Shown here: piece by piece, positions 1 to 8,681 of the stretch
Position numbering within the stretch: position 1 is the first letter of the stretch
Layout of the letters: each line of letters opens with the position of its first letter
NCBI GenBank assembly: GCA_024398965.1
Contig: JAKSIF010000027.1
Location: 1 to 35,454, forward strand
Direction of reading: 5' to 3'
DNA from: Fibrobacter sp.
Lineage (GTDB): Bacteria; Fibrobacterota; Fibrobacteria; Fibrobacterales; Fibrobacteraceae
DNA length: 35,454 nt
Translations under genes and position numbers: made by a program
Notes under the pieces: generated by a model
The model's input: only the letters and a program-made list of their open reading frames with translations
Told to the model about the DNA's origin: nothing
The model's database searches: none

Positions 1-48
1 AGCGGACTCATAACCCGCCGGTCCTCGGTTCAAGCCCGAGAGGCTCCA
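1..48 (+). tRNA. tRNA with CAT anticodon (Met or Ile2), 3' part only
   Basis: The window opens inside a tRNA. An anticodon loop CTCATAA (7-13, anticodon CAT at 9-11) is followed by a T arm with stem CTCGG/CCGAG (24-28/36-40) around TTCAAGC. The 3' acceptor strand AGGCTCC ends at 47 with discriminator A at 48. No CCA is encoded. The D arm and 5' acceptor strand lie outside the window, so elongator Met, initiator and lysidine-modified Ile2 cannot be told apart. Confidence 0.85.
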
Positions 49-50
49 TT

Positions 51-82
51 GAAAAAGACAGGTCGTAAGGCCTGTCTTTTTC
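51..82. terminator. Intrinsic terminator after the tRNA, bidirectional
   Basis: GAAAAAGACAGG and CCTGTCTTTTTC pair around the loop TCGTAAGG. This gives a strong stem with an A-run on one side and a T-run on the other. It can end the tRNA transcript on the plus strand and the glycosyltransferase transcript arriving on the minus strand. Confidence 0.8.
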
Positions 83-125
83 ATATGCAATTTTTACGTG
101 TAAAGGGAGTGACGTAGCCCTTTCT

Positions 126-1562
126 CTATGCTCCCATTTCGCCAAGGATCAGCAGGTACTTGCTGATGGTGCGGCACCACTCATAATGGAAACCGCTGTA
201 GGCGTTGACCACGCACTTGTCCCAGTCGGCGACTTCGGTCTCGTAAACGTTCACTGCATCCTTGACGCTGTTCAGCATCAGGTAGGGTGCGTTGGCGTCG
301 TCTACCAGGAAGGCGTTTGCCTCGCCGGCAGTTTCGAGAGAATAGTTTGTAAGCATGGAGGACACGCCCACCGCACGGCCGGTGAGGGGCAGGGTTCCTG
401 CTGCCATGGCTTTGAGAATGATGGAGGACGATGGCTCGCGGAGGCTTGCGGCAAACAGCAGGTCGGAACCAGCCAGTGTGTCGCGAAGTTGTTCAGGGCC
501 GTCCTTCTTTTCGTCTTCCAGATTCTGCAGGTACATGACGTCTGGATACTGCTGGGCGAAGTCTTTGTAGTATTCCCAGTCGCTGACATCCCTTGCGGAG
601 ACGCTGACGATGATGAAGACGTTGAGGTGTGCCACATCGGAAAGAATAGTGGCCAAGGTTTCGGAAGTGTTGCCTGCTTCAGAATCCAGGTGGACGTAGA
701 CGACCATCTTGTTCTTGAAGTCGACACCGAGCTTTTGCTGGAGGGCAGCCTTTGCCTTGCGCTTTGCCTCCTTGATGGGGAGGTTCTCTTTTCGGTTGAA
801 GTCCCATACCTGGTAGCTTACGCCAAACTGCACGCCGATAAGCTTGTCGGCGTTGCGGTTGAGGAAACCGCTGAGGCCACCGGGAAGGTTGGTGTTCAGC
901 ATGGCGTCGCGGTAGCCCGGAGACGGGAACAGCACCTTGGTTGCGTAGAGAATGCCGGCTTTCAGCAGGCTTACCTTGCCCCAGAATTCGTAGCCGTCCA
1001 TGTTGTAGTCTTCGCGGGGAAGGCCGATCTTCTCGATTTCGCTGGACTGAACGTGGAAATCGTAGGTGATGTTATGGACGTTGAAGAAGAAGGGTATGCC
1101 CTTGGCGTAGTCTGCATAGACCGTTTTGGCCAGGGCGCCAACCAGCGCTCCGCCCCACTCGTGGGCAAGGATGGACTGGCACTCGAAGCCGCTGGCTTCG
1201 GCATAAGACAGTGCGGCAGACGCAAGGAATGCAAACCTGATGTGGTTGTCGGTATAGGGGACGTCGTCAGGGGGGCCGTAGACGTCGGGTCTGCCGAAAT
1301 ATTCTTCGTTGAAAATGTAGGTGTGGAGGGGGTCCTTTTCGGAGGTCCAGATTTCGTAAGTCTTTCCCTGAAGCTTTTCGGTACCCTGGAAGACGCACTT
1401 GTAGCTGTCGATGTCTACCATGAGCTCCTTGAACAAGGGGGAGCAGGTCAGCACCTTAACCCCGGCGCTAGCAAATGCGTCGGTCATGCGGTTCACCGCA
1501 GTGGCCAGGGGACTGGTGTGTTTCCAGTTGCCTGCTTCGGGGCTTACGACAAGGATGTTCAT
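126..1562 (-). CDS. Glycogen/starch synthase-like glycosyltransferase (GT5), divergent
   Basis: The 478-aa product fits the GT5/GlgA layout and length. It has an N-terminal Rossmann half starting MNILVVSPEAG, a central HEWGGAL...NVHNITY segment matching the HDWQ...TIHN region of glycogen synthases, and a C-terminal half with REPSSSIILKAMAAG matching the EPCGL...AMxYG nucleotide-sugar loop. Canonical residues are altered: the KTGGL motif near the N-terminus is KHTSPL, and the second Glu of the EX7E motif is not conserved. It may act on ADP-glucose in glycogen storage, but the changed donor-site motifs make specificity uncertain. The start at 1562 restores the family N-terminus and has GGAG about 12 nt upstream. 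ATG at 1574 is an alternative. It is transcribed alone, towards the tRNA terminator. Confidence 0.75.
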   Translation of the reverse strand: MNILVVSPEAGNWKHTSPLATAVNRMTDAFASAGVKVLTCSPLFKELMVDIDSYKCVFQGTEKLQGKTYEIWTSEKDPLHTYIFNEEYFGRPDVYGPPDDVPYTDNHIRFAFLASAALSYAEASGFECQSILAHEWGGALVGALAKTVYADYAKGIPFFFNVHNITYDFHVQSSEIEKIGLPREDYNMDGYEFWGKVSLLKAGILYATKVLFPSPGYRDAMLNTNLPGGLSGFLNRNADKLIGVQFGVSYQVWDFNRKENLPIKEAKRKAKAALQQKLGVDFKNKMVVYVHLDSEAGNTSETLATILSDVAHLNVFIIVSVSARDVSDWEYYKDFAQQYPDVMYLQNLEDEKKDGPEQLRDTLAGSDLLFAASLREPSSSIILKAMAAGTLPLTGRAVGVSSMLTNYSLETAGEANAFLVDDANAPYLMLNSVKDAVNVYETEVADWDKCVVNAYSGFHYEWCRTISKYLLILGEMGA

Positions 1563-1727
1563 TCCTAAAACCATCTCCAAAAGAAAATTTTACCTACAGT
1601 AGCAAGTATGTTACAAATTTATTTATTTATTTTTATGTTGTAAGGTCTAGCATCCAATTTAGCGGATAAAAGGCCGTCTAAGTTGGACGAACGTAAGTTT
1701 TTAACATAAACGCCGAAGGAATCAAAA

Positions 1728-2789
1728 ATGAAGAAAATCTTTCTTGCATCCCTGGCTGCAGCTGTCGCTTTCTCGATGGTTGGCTGCAAGGGCACCAATG
1801 AAAAGCGTGGTGACGAACATCTTAAGGAAGGTCGTTATCGCAATGCAATCAACTCCTACCTGGAAGCAAAGAAGAAGGGTAGCATGTCTGATGAATTCTA
1901 CGATAACTTTACCCTCGCACTGGTCCGTGCTGCTGAAGTAGAAGCCAAGAAGGATCTGAGCAGCGACTTGATCAACGGCTACTTTGACAAGGCTGGCGTG
2001 AACATGCCCGATGTCAAGAGCAACGAAGTTATCGAAGAATACGTAACCAAGATGGCTACCATCGGTAAGCAGCAGGCAACCCAGGAAGGTGTCGACTTCA
2101 ATACTGTCATCAACGCATTTGCCAAGATTGATACTGCCTTGGTTTATGCCAAGTCCAAGGGTATTGGCGAAGGTGCCGTAAAGACCCTGCGTCTCGAAGC
2201 TGAAAATGCCGTGGTTGCAAAGAGCATTCCCGAAATCAAGGACGAATCCGATCCTGTTGTTGCAGAATTCGGTCTCCTCCGCCTCGAATACGTTGCACCT
2301 GAAAATGCCGAAGTCAAGGCTGCTCTTAACAAGAACCGCAAGACCACTCGCGGCTACTTCCTGATCTTTGGCGAAAACATCGCCGATGCAGCAGGCAAGC
2401 GCTTTGTGGACAAGTGGGGCTACGTCATGGCCCTGCCGACCATCAAGATGGCTCCGGGCTCTCTCTCTGGCGAACTCCAGTTCTGGGCTTCTACCGGTAA
2501 CAACACCGAACTGAACCCGGATGGCATCAAGCTGGTTTCTACCGATGGCAAGGAAGTTGTTGCCAAGGTTAGCGGCGGCTGGTGCGAAGCTGAAGTCCTG
2601 GTCGGCAAGAAGGGTCAGGAAAAGATCGAAAAGAAGAAGCAGGCTATCAAGAAGGGCCAGAAGGGCAAGTTGATGAACGAATTCCAGTGCTCTGTGAACG
2701 TCAGCTTCTCTTACGACAAGTCCTTCGTTCCTGACTACATCGAATATAAGGATGAATTCGGTATCGGCCGTAAGTTCCTTGGTCAGTAA
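1728..2789 (+). CDS. Lipoprotein with TPR-like N-terminal region, unknown function
   Basis: The 353-aa product begins with a type II signal peptide and lipobox (FSMVGC, Cys near residue 21), so it should be a membrane-anchored lipoprotein. Residues 25-60 (GDEHLKEGRYRNAINSYLEAKKKG) read like one tetratricopeptide repeat. The rest is lysine- and glutamate-rich with no family I can name. The start is supported by GAAGGA 8 nt upstream. Codon use is strongly biased to C/G-ending codons (AAG, AAC, GGC), which suggests high expression. It is a single-gene unit between a divergent promoter region (1581-1727) and the terminator at 2886. A fully open antisense frame here is a by-product of that codon bias. 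Confidence 0.75.
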   Translation: MKKIFLASLAAAVAFSMVGCKGTNEKRGDEHLKEGRYRNAINSYLEAKKKGSMSDEFYDNFTLALVRAAEVEAKKDLSSDLINGYFDKAGVNMPDVKSNEVIEEYVTKMATIGKQQATQEGVDFNTVINAFAKIDTALVYAKSKGIGEGAVKTLRLEAENAVVAKSIPEIKDESDPVVAEFGLLRLEYVAPENAEVKAALNKNRKTTRGYFLIFGENIADAAGKRFVDKWGYVMALPTIKMAPGSLSGELQFWASTGNNTELNPDGIKLVSTDGKEVVAKVSGGWCEAEVLVGKKGQEKIEKKKQAIKKGQKGKLMNEFQCSVNVSFSYDKSFVPDYIEYKDEFGIGRKFLGQ

Positions 2790-2885
2790 GAGACCGCTCG
2801 CTTTTCGTCTAGAGAAGAACATACGACTTCGCTCGCTGCTTCACAGGATGAGAGTGCGTACTTGAAAGAGTTTTCAAAATAAAAA

Positions 2886-2913
2886 AGCCTCGGTGAAAAC
2901 CGGGGCTTTTTTT
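2886..2913. terminator. Bidirectional terminator between convergent genes
   Basis: AGCCTCGGT and ACCGGGGCT pair around a GAAA tetraloop with one G-T wobble. The stem is flanked by six A on the left and seven T on the right. The T-run overlaps the stop codon of the minus-strand gene at 2912. Confidence 0.85.
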
Positions 2914-3964
2914 ACTTGGGAAGTTTTGGCGACTTTGGCTCGCGGATTTTTGAAAGAATCCAAAGAAGCACGCAGGCTGCAACGGGAGCGAGAACGTTCC
3001 AGGGCTCATGGTAGCGGATGTCTCCGGGTATGGCGAACCATAGGTAGAGAAGAACGATGTGTGCCGTGTAGACGTCGAGGCTGTGTCTTCCAATGACGTT
3101 GGTCACCTTGAAATCCAGGGCCGCTGGCCATTTGCGGACAATGCCTGCAATGAGTAAAACGAAAACGAAAAAGTTTGCTGCACGCAGGGGGCCAACGAAC
3201 TGCTTGTCGGTCATGAATCCGGAGGGCAGTTCCAATGGGATGAACTGATGCGACCAGAGGAAGCAGAAGACGAACGGTATCAGGAACCAGGGGGTGATTC
3301 TTGTTACCAGCTGGCGATTGGCGTCGCTTGTACGCTTCCACCAGGCGGCGACTGCTGCTCCTGTGAAGTAGATGAACTGCCAGGAGAAGGGGCGGAAGTC
3401 CCCGTGGCTAACCCATTTGGGAAACAGTTCGTGTACCGTGGAATCAATGGAGCCGGTGAGGGCTATGGCCCAGAGTACGAGACTTGGAAGCCACAACAAC
3501 AGAATCTGAATTTTTGTCTTTGCCTTGACGAATAGGGGAAACGTGATGCTGCCAACAAGGAGCAGAATAACGTACAGGGGCAACACGTCCAGGTATTCCG
3601 GTGTGTAGGCCAGAATGGCTGAGAAGGGAATGGACGGGCCCAGGTGGTTGTACATGGGTCTGAAGAACCACTGGATGCGGGTCAGGGCGAAGTAGGCCAG
3701 GCCGCTGACGAAGAATAGCGTTGCCAAGTGGTAGATCCAGATTCTCAGGGATCGCTTGCGCATCCAGGACTGGGACGGATCCTTGATGGACTTGCTTGTG
3801 GCGGCAAGCATGCCTACAAATCCGGATAGGAAAAAAAAGCCTTCGGCTGCACTGAAGAAGCCGAAGCACTGGTAAAGGTAATATGAAATGGGCTTGCCGA
3901 AATGGTCCAGGGTCATCTGCAAAAGCAGCAGACCACGGATGGAATCAAGAGCCCTGATTCTCAC
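2912..3964 (-). CDS. OpgC-like polytopic membrane protein (acyltransferase-type)
   Basis: The 350-aa protein has about ten hydrophobic segments. Two stretches recall the OpgC_C family: RALDSIRGLLLLQMTLDHFG near the N-terminus (compare R-D-x-LRG-x-L-x-I-x-x-DH) and SAAEGFFFLSGFVGM. OpgC succinylates osmoregulated periplasmic glucans in proteobacteria; the acceptor here is unknown. The start is GTG at 3964, without a convincing ribosome-binding site. It lies 12 nt after the stop of the upstream barrel gene, so translational coupling is likely. Relatedness to the broader acyltransferase-3 superfamily is the main alternative. Confidence 0.65.
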   Translation of the reverse strand: MRIRALDSIRGLLLLQMTLDHFGKPISYYLYQCFGFFSAAEGFFFLSGFVGMLAATSKSIKDPSQSWMRKRSLRIWIYHLATLFFVSGLAYFALTRIQWFFRPMYNHLGPSIPFSAILAYTPEYLDVLPLYVILLLVGSITFPLFVKAKTKIQILLLWLPSLVLWAIALTGSIDSTVHELFPKWVSHGDFRPFSWQFIYFTGAAVAAWWKRTSDANRQLVTRITPWFLIPFVFCFLWSHQFIPLELPSGFMTDKQFVGPLRAANFFVFVLLIAGIVRKWPAALDFKVTNVIGRHSLDVYTAHIVLLYLWFAIPGDIRYHEPWNVLAPVAACVLLWILSKIREPKSPKLPK

Positions 3965-3976
3965 GGTTTCAGCAGA

Positions 3977-5113
3977 CTAGAAGCTTGCCTTGGCGCTCAT
4001 ACCCAGGGCGAACTTGGCTTCGCCGAAGGGGCTGTTGTCTTCTTCTGCAAAGTTGTAACCAAACCAGAAAACGACTTCGGTCTTCATGGTGGGGTACATG
4101 TAGAAGTTCATGCCCAGGAAGTTGTATTCGTCGTCATCGATTTCGGTATCGGGATCGTGGTGTTCGTAGCTGACGCCCATGGTGAACTTCTTGTGGAGGT
4201 TGAAGCTGGGTTCGATTGCGAACAACATCTGATCGTCGGTAAAGATCTGGGGTTCTGCGTCGTATTCGGTGTCGGTAATGGCGTAGAAGTAGGTGAAGCC
4301 CAGGTTGAAGATGCTGTAGTTCATGCTGGGTTCAACCAGGAAGGAGTGTACGCCGTTGCCCTTGTACGGATGGAGGCCCCAAACGGCGTAGATGCCGTAG
4401 TTGAACTTTTCGTAGCTCTTGGAGTAGTCCACCTCGGTACCGAGTACGTAGGTGTAGCCACGGCCGATGTTGGAGCCGAACAGCCAGTCAAAGCTGGGAG
4501 TCAAGATCAAGTGTTCGTCGGGGTGGTTCAGCAGGGGGATTGCGTAGGTGGCGAACATGGACACGGTATGGTCGGTGGCGTCGTTTGCGCCCAGGTAGAA
4601 CTGGCCATGGCCGTATTTTTCGTTACCGAATTCTACGCCAACGCCGCGGAGGCTTTCTTCGCGGGTGATCACGGCGTAGCGGGAGGCGTCACGCCAGAAG
4701 TAGTAGTTGTAGGCACCTGCGCTGTAGGTCATGTCGCCGAATACGACTGCTACGTCGTGAGTGACGTCCCAACGGAGCTGAACGCCGTCGAAGTCGAAGG
4801 AATTGCTGCGGCCTTCGTCGCCCATGGCGGTGGAGCGGGCAAGACCATGACGGACTTCGGATTCGGTCAGGTTGCCGTTGACATCGGTATAGGTGCTGTT
4901 GGTAACACCCTTGACGATCACAGAGATATTTTCGTCGAGGTTTGCCTTAAGTTGGAGGCTGATGTCCTGGTTGGCGGCGTTTGTGGGGTCGAAATCCTCG
5001 TCAAAGTAGCTGGCGTAGTCAAAGTTGACATCACCATGGACTTCGATGTCGGCTGCGGTTGCAAATCCGGCGGTCAATGCGGCCAAGGAAACAGGCAAAA
5101 TCAGTTTGCGCAT
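3977..5113 (-). CDS. Outer-membrane beta-barrel (porin-like) protein
   Basis: From the ATG at 5113 the protein has 378 aa with a clear signal peptide ending ...LAALTAGFATA-ADIEVHG. The mature part is rich in aromatic residues and Asp/Glu with alternating strand patterns (for example YNYYFWRDASRYAVI) and ends ...GMSAKASF, a C-terminal Phe as in outer-membrane barrels. I infer an outer-membrane channel; no family or substrate is recognised. A longer open frame to 5221 adds 36 basic residues with no signal-peptide logic and is rejected as the start. TGGA precedes ATG by 9 nt. It is the first gene of a two-gene operon with the OpgC-like gene. Confidence 0.7.
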   Translation of the reverse strand: MRKLILPVSLAALTAGFATAADIEVHGDVNFDYASYFDEDFDPTNAANQDISLQLKANLDENISVIVKGVTNSTYTDVNGNLTESEVRHGLARSTAMGDEGRSNSFDFDGVQLRWDVTHDVAVVFGDMTYSAGAYNYYFWRDASRYAVITREESLRGVGVEFGNEKYGHGQFYLGANDATDHTVSMFATYAIPLLNHPDEHLILTPSFDWLFGSNIGRGYTYVLGTEVDYSKSYEKFNYGIYAVWGLHPYKGNGVHSFLVEPSMNYSIFNLGFTYFYAITDTEYDAEPQIFTDDQMLFAIEPSFNLHKKFTMGVSYEHHDPDTEIDDDEYNFLGMNFYMYPTMKTEVVFWFGYNFAEEDNSPFGEAKFALGMSAKASF

Positions 5114-5309
5114 ACAATAATTCCAGTTAGCTAAAATTTTTCTGCGGTAAAGATACAAAAAACGTCGTCTGGAAAAAAAGAAGCTTTTGGCATAAAAGGG
5201 GGTTAAATGGGGCTTTCTCAAAAATCCCTAGGGATGGGTTTTCATAAGTGCTGTTCCAGACCGCGTTTTTGTAAATTTGAAGGGTATCATTATATATAGA
5301 GAGTTCAGC

Positions 5310-5948
5310 ATGGCGTTTTATAGATATTTGGTGTCTGCAATCCTTTTTTTGCTTTGTGCAGCCCAATACTCCTTTTCCATTACAGCAGACCAAGCTATGG
5401 AAAAATCCAAGGCCTGGTTCAAGACGGGCAAGGCATGGAGCCTTGATTTCAAGGTGCAGGTGTTTTATGCGGACTCTCCGGATATTGCCAGCCAGCAGGG
5501 TAGCCTGCTTGTAGCCGACGGTGACCGCTTCAAGCTGGACATTGCCGGCATCAAGTTCTACAGCGATGGCGAAAGCATGTGGCAGTACAACGTGGAACAG
5601 AAGCAGGTTCTGATTAAGGATGTGGAAGACCTGTCCAGTTCCCTTCACCCTTCCGAGTTGCTTTTCAAGTACTTGAACTGCAAGGCCAAGGAAATTGGCG
5701 AGGGCGAGTTCAACAAGCAAAAACTTTGGGTCTTGAAGCTTGACCCCTCTAAGTATGCAGGGCAGTTTACCCAGATGGAAGTATGGCTTTCCCAGAAGGA
5801 TTTTTCTCCGGTTCGTCTCTTTACTGTAGATCCGTCGGGTAATGGTTCCTGGTATAACATCGTGAACCTGAAGGTGGTAAAGTCTGTTGCCGCCGATGAT
5901 TTTAGATACAAGGCCGTAAAGGGTGTCGATGAAATCGACATGCGATAA
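5310..5948 (+). CDS. LolA-like periplasmic lipoprotein carrier
   Basis: From the ATG at 5310 the product has 212 aa. A signal peptide (MAFYRYLVSAILFLLCAAQYSFS) precedes a LolA/outer-membrane-lipoprotein-sorting type fold. Recognisable features are KAWSLDFKVQV, the QGSLLVADGDRFKLDI strand pair, SDGESMWQYNVEQKQVLI, and PSELLFKYL. LolA proteins ferry lipoproteins across the periplasm. A TTG 33 nt upstream is open but lacks signal-peptide character. It starts an operon of four closely spaced genes ending with recF (gaps of 8, 2 and 11 nt). Its two downstream neighbours are envelope or secreted proteins, so a role in their export or in lipoprotein sorting is plausible. Confidence 0.65.
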   Translation: MAFYRYLVSAILFLLCAAQYSFSITADQAMEKSKAWFKTGKAWSLDFKVQVFYADSPDIASQQGSLLVADGDRFKLDIAGIKFYSDGESMWQYNVEQKQVLIKDVEDLSSSLHPSELLFKYLNCKAKEIGEGEFNKQKLWVLKLDPSKYAGQFTQMEVWLSQKDFSPVRLFTVDPSGNGSWYNIVNLKVVKSVAADDFRYKAVKGVDEIDMR

Positions 5949-5956
5949 GGTGCAAT

Positions 5957-7615
5957 ATGTTTTATGATTTCTTGAAAGTCGAGGCTATGCGAAGCGCCGC
6001 TTCCCGCGTTGGAACTGCTGTTCGTGCTCTTGCCGTAGGTTCCATGCTGGCGATGCCTGCCATGGCTGCGGAAACCCTCTTCAGTAACTACGCCCTCAGC
6101 GTGAATGAAACCGGAGAGAACGGCTCCCTGTGGGTGTTTTCTCGCGGAGACATTTACAGCGGCTTGACCAAGCTTTCTCTTGACATCGGTAGCGGTGGCA
6201 ATGTGAAGGTTGACGAATCCAGACAGGAACAGGTTGCGGATTCATTGACTGCGGTGCAGGACGGAATCTTTAGTGATGTGATGGCAGAGCACCGCCGTAC
6301 CCCGGGAGCTATGGCTGGAAAGCTGGGCCTTGTTCTCCCCATGTTCGGGATGGACGATGACGGATACTATCTGCAACCTTCCGGATTTTTCTCTGTGAGG
6401 GGCGTGGACGATGTGATTGAGACGCCGCTGGCTGTGCCCGAGGTAATCGAGGAACTTGATACCGCCATGAACTATGCGGTAAGCGGTTTTGCCTATGACT
6501 CTTCTGCCAAGAAGCTTTGGATTGCCCGCGGTGTGGCGGGCCTTGGGGTCTATGACGTATCCAAGAGCGGGGCCAAGGTCGGCCTGTACGCTCTGTTCCA
6601 TAAGGAAGCTAAGCTTGATACCGCCAAGATGAACTTCAAGTGGAAGGCAAAGGAGAACCCGGCCATATTCGACGTGAAGTTGCATCCCGAAACCAGCGAC
6701 CTCTGGATGGCTACATCCAAGGGCCTGTGGATTCGCGAAAGTGACGGATCTGTTAAGAAGGCTTCTGCAGTGTTGGATACGACTGCCCGCGTCACAGGTC
6801 TTTGGATGGGTGGCGAGCCGTTGCAGATTATTGCTGAAACATCCTACATGGGTAAGGAATCTTCCGTAAAGGGAAATCTCTGGAGGATGTCTGCCGGCGA
6901 CAAGGACTTTTCCAAGGTGAACTTCCTGGATGTATCGGGCAAGGTTGAAAAGAAGGATGTTTACGACAATGGCGACTATACCGTAAGTGGCGTAGCCTTT
7001 ATTGGAAGTACAGCCTATGTTGCCGTGATGGCCGCGGGCAGTTCCGTAAGTGGTTACTTCAAACTGGATTCTGCAGGAATCCGTGCCTGGGATACCGACG
7101 ATGATGACAAGGGCGTGTGGCTCTACGGTTATGAAACCGGCGCTACGGACCGCGATGTTATAATCACGTCCATCTGTTCGTTCCCCTTGAATTCCAAGAC
7201 CATTGGTCTTGCCATCGCTACATACGGAAACGGAATTTCAGTTTCCGCAGATTCCGGCAAGACCTGGAATCCTATCTTGAACCGCGCCAAGTTGGGCAAT
7301 GACCTTGGTTCTGTTCGTATGGTTCCCTCTGTAATCGAGGCTGGCGACCAGTCCTTGGTTTCTTACAAGGTAAGCAAGGATTCCAAGATTACCATTGATG
7401 TCTTTAGTTACGACATGCGTAAGGTTCGTACCATTGTGAAAAGTGCTCATCGTGATGCTGATGCATCCCGTAGTACTAATCCCAAGGAAGATTTCTGGGA
7501 TGGCAAGGATAAGTATGGTAAGGCCTGTACCATGGGCGTGTATTACGTTCGCGTAAAGGATAATCATGGTCATGTGGGTTGGGGTAAGGTCATGACGGTA
7601 GGAGGGCATAAGTAA
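5957..7615 (+). CDS. Secreted protein with FlgD-type C-terminal Ig-like domain
   Basis: The 552-aa protein has a signal peptide (cleavage near AMPAMA-AET). The internal ATG at 5987, residue 11, would give a more usual signal length and has GAGG just upstream, so that start is possible. The middle contains beta-propeller-like stretches (KLWIARGVAGLGVYD, DLWMATSKGLWIRES, NGISVSADSGKTW). The last 75 residues (YDMRKVRTIVK...DGKDKYGKACTMGVYYVRVKDNHG...GWGKVMTV) look like the FlgD Ig-like domain seen at the C-terminus of type IX secretion cargo. The next gene, 2 nt downstream, encodes a PorV/PorQ-like barrel, which fits that pathway. The enzymatic role, if any, is unknown. Confidence 0.65.
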   Translation: MFYDFLKVEAMRSAASRVGTAVRALAVGSMLAMPAMAAETLFSNYALSVNETGENGSLWVFSRGDIYSGLTKLSLDIGSGGNVKVDESRQEQVADSLTAVQDGIFSDVMAEHRRTPGAMAGKLGLVLPMFGMDDDGYYLQPSGFFSVRGVDDVIETPLAVPEVIEELDTAMNYAVSGFAYDSSAKKLWIARGVAGLGVYDVSKSGAKVGLYALFHKEAKLDTAKMNFKWKAKENPAIFDVKLHPETSDLWMATSKGLWIRESDGSVKKASAVLDTTARVTGLWMGGEPLQIIAETSYMGKESSVKGNLWRMSAGDKDFSKVNFLDVSGKVEKKDVYDNGDYTVSGVAFIGSTAYVAVMAAGSSVSGYFKLDSAGIRAWDTDDDDKGVWLYGYETGATDRDVIITSICSFPLNSKTIGLAIATYGNGISVSADSGKTWNPILNRAKLGNDLGSVRMVPSVIEAGDQSLVSYKVSKDSKITIDVFSYDMRKVRTIVKSAHRDADASRSTNPKEDFWDGKDKYGKACTMGVYYVRVKDNHGHVGWGKVMTVGGHK

Positions 7616-7617
7616 TT

Positions 7618-8670
7618 ATGAATTGTGAAATACGAATTACTAGAGCCCTTGGGATTGTTGCGCTTGCCCTCTGTTCTGCAATTCCTTCCTTTGCTGTTAC
7701 GCCCAAGGCTACTCTCGGTGGCTTTGATGGCTTTGTAGAACGTATGGGTGCAGGTACTCGTGAACTGGGTCGAGGCAATACCGGTTCTGCTGACACGGCT
7801 TCGTCGCCGGCTGCCTACTGGAACCCGGCTATCCTTGGATTTAGAGAAAACTTCACCTATACGTTGAACGCCGAAAAGAGAGACCTTGATCGTATGGGCG
7901 GTTCCGTGGGTGTTGAAACCAAGGTGGGTAAGCGCATGGGCGTTGGCTTTGCCATGCTTTATCGCGGAGACCTTGCCTTTGACGTGATTAACGAAGACGA
8001 CGAAACCATGGGCACGGCATCGCCCTACTTTACCATGATGTACCTGGGCTTTGCCTATCGTGCAACCCGTCGTGACGCATTCGGCCTTTCCCTTTCCATG
8101 AGTTATGACAATCTGGATGTGGGGGAATACTTCGAGGGTGTGGAACTGGTGGATGACTATAGAAGCCCTGTGACCATCAACCTGAGCTGGCTTCGTCAAT
8201 GGAATAGCAAGTGGTCCTCCTCTGTGGTTATTCGTAACTTGAGTTTCAGTGAAAATCTAAGTGCCAAGTGGACAAAGAACACCAGCACCGATAACTCCGT
8301 GGCAAGCACCGAAGGCATTCGACCCAAGGTTCTCCAGATTGGCCTGGGTTACCGTTCCAGGATTGCGGGCAAGCCTGTATACGCCTGGATGGAAGCCATT
8401 GACTACCAGGTTGGAGATGAACTGCTGGCTTTCGATCCCGATGTTCATGTATGGACAGGCCGAGTTGGCTTTGAATGGGAAGCTATCCAGAATGGAACGC
8501 TTCGCCTAGGTATGGACGACTTGGACCTGACCGTTGGTGCGGGCTACAAGTTCGAAATCCGTATTGGCAAGAAGAAGTATCCCTTTGACGTGAACTATGC
8601 CTTGATTTATGAAACGGAAGCTGGCCTTTGGACTCCTCTTAGCCTTGGTCTCCGTGGAAACATTCCCTAA
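7618..8670 (+). CDS. PorV/PorQ (UPF0164)-like outer-membrane barrel
   Basis: The 350-aa protein carries a signal peptide ending SFA. It then has the family signature GAGTRELGRGNTGSADTASSPAAYWNPAI, matching the 'GMGGAGVA...AAYWNPA' start of PorV/PorQ and FadL-like barrels. Amphipathic strands fill the rest. PorV is the type IX secretion shuttle that delivers cargo to the attachment complex; PorQ-type relatives have looser roles. Adjacency to a FlgD-tailed secreted protein supports an export partnership, but this is inference. The start codon ATG lies 2 nt after the upstream stop. Confidence 0.65.
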   Translation: MNCEIRITRALGIVALALCSAIPSFAVTPKATLGGFDGFVERMGAGTRELGRGNTGSADTASSPAAYWNPAILGFRENFTYTLNAEKRDLDRMGGSVGVETKVGKRMGVGFAMLYRGDLAFDVINEDDETMGTASPYFTMMYLGFAYRATRRDAFGLSLSMSYDNLDVGEYFEGVELVDDYRSPVTINLSWLRQWNSKWSSSVVIRNLSFSENLSAKWTKNTSTDNSVASTEGIRPKVLQIGLGYRSRIAGKPVYAWMEAIDYQVGDELLAFDPDVHVWTGRVGFEWEAIQNGTLRLGMDDLDLTVGAGYKFEIRIGKKKYPFDVNYALIYETEAGLWTPLSLGLRGNIP

Positions 8671-8681
8671 GGCTTTTTGAC

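Noticed and set aside
186-1568. A 460-codon open frame antisense to the glycosyltransferase gene
   Set aside because: It mirrors the real gene's strong codon bias, has no family features and no upstream signals. The same applies to the long antisense frames at 1722-2822, 3902-5134, 12136-14085 and 17774-18757.
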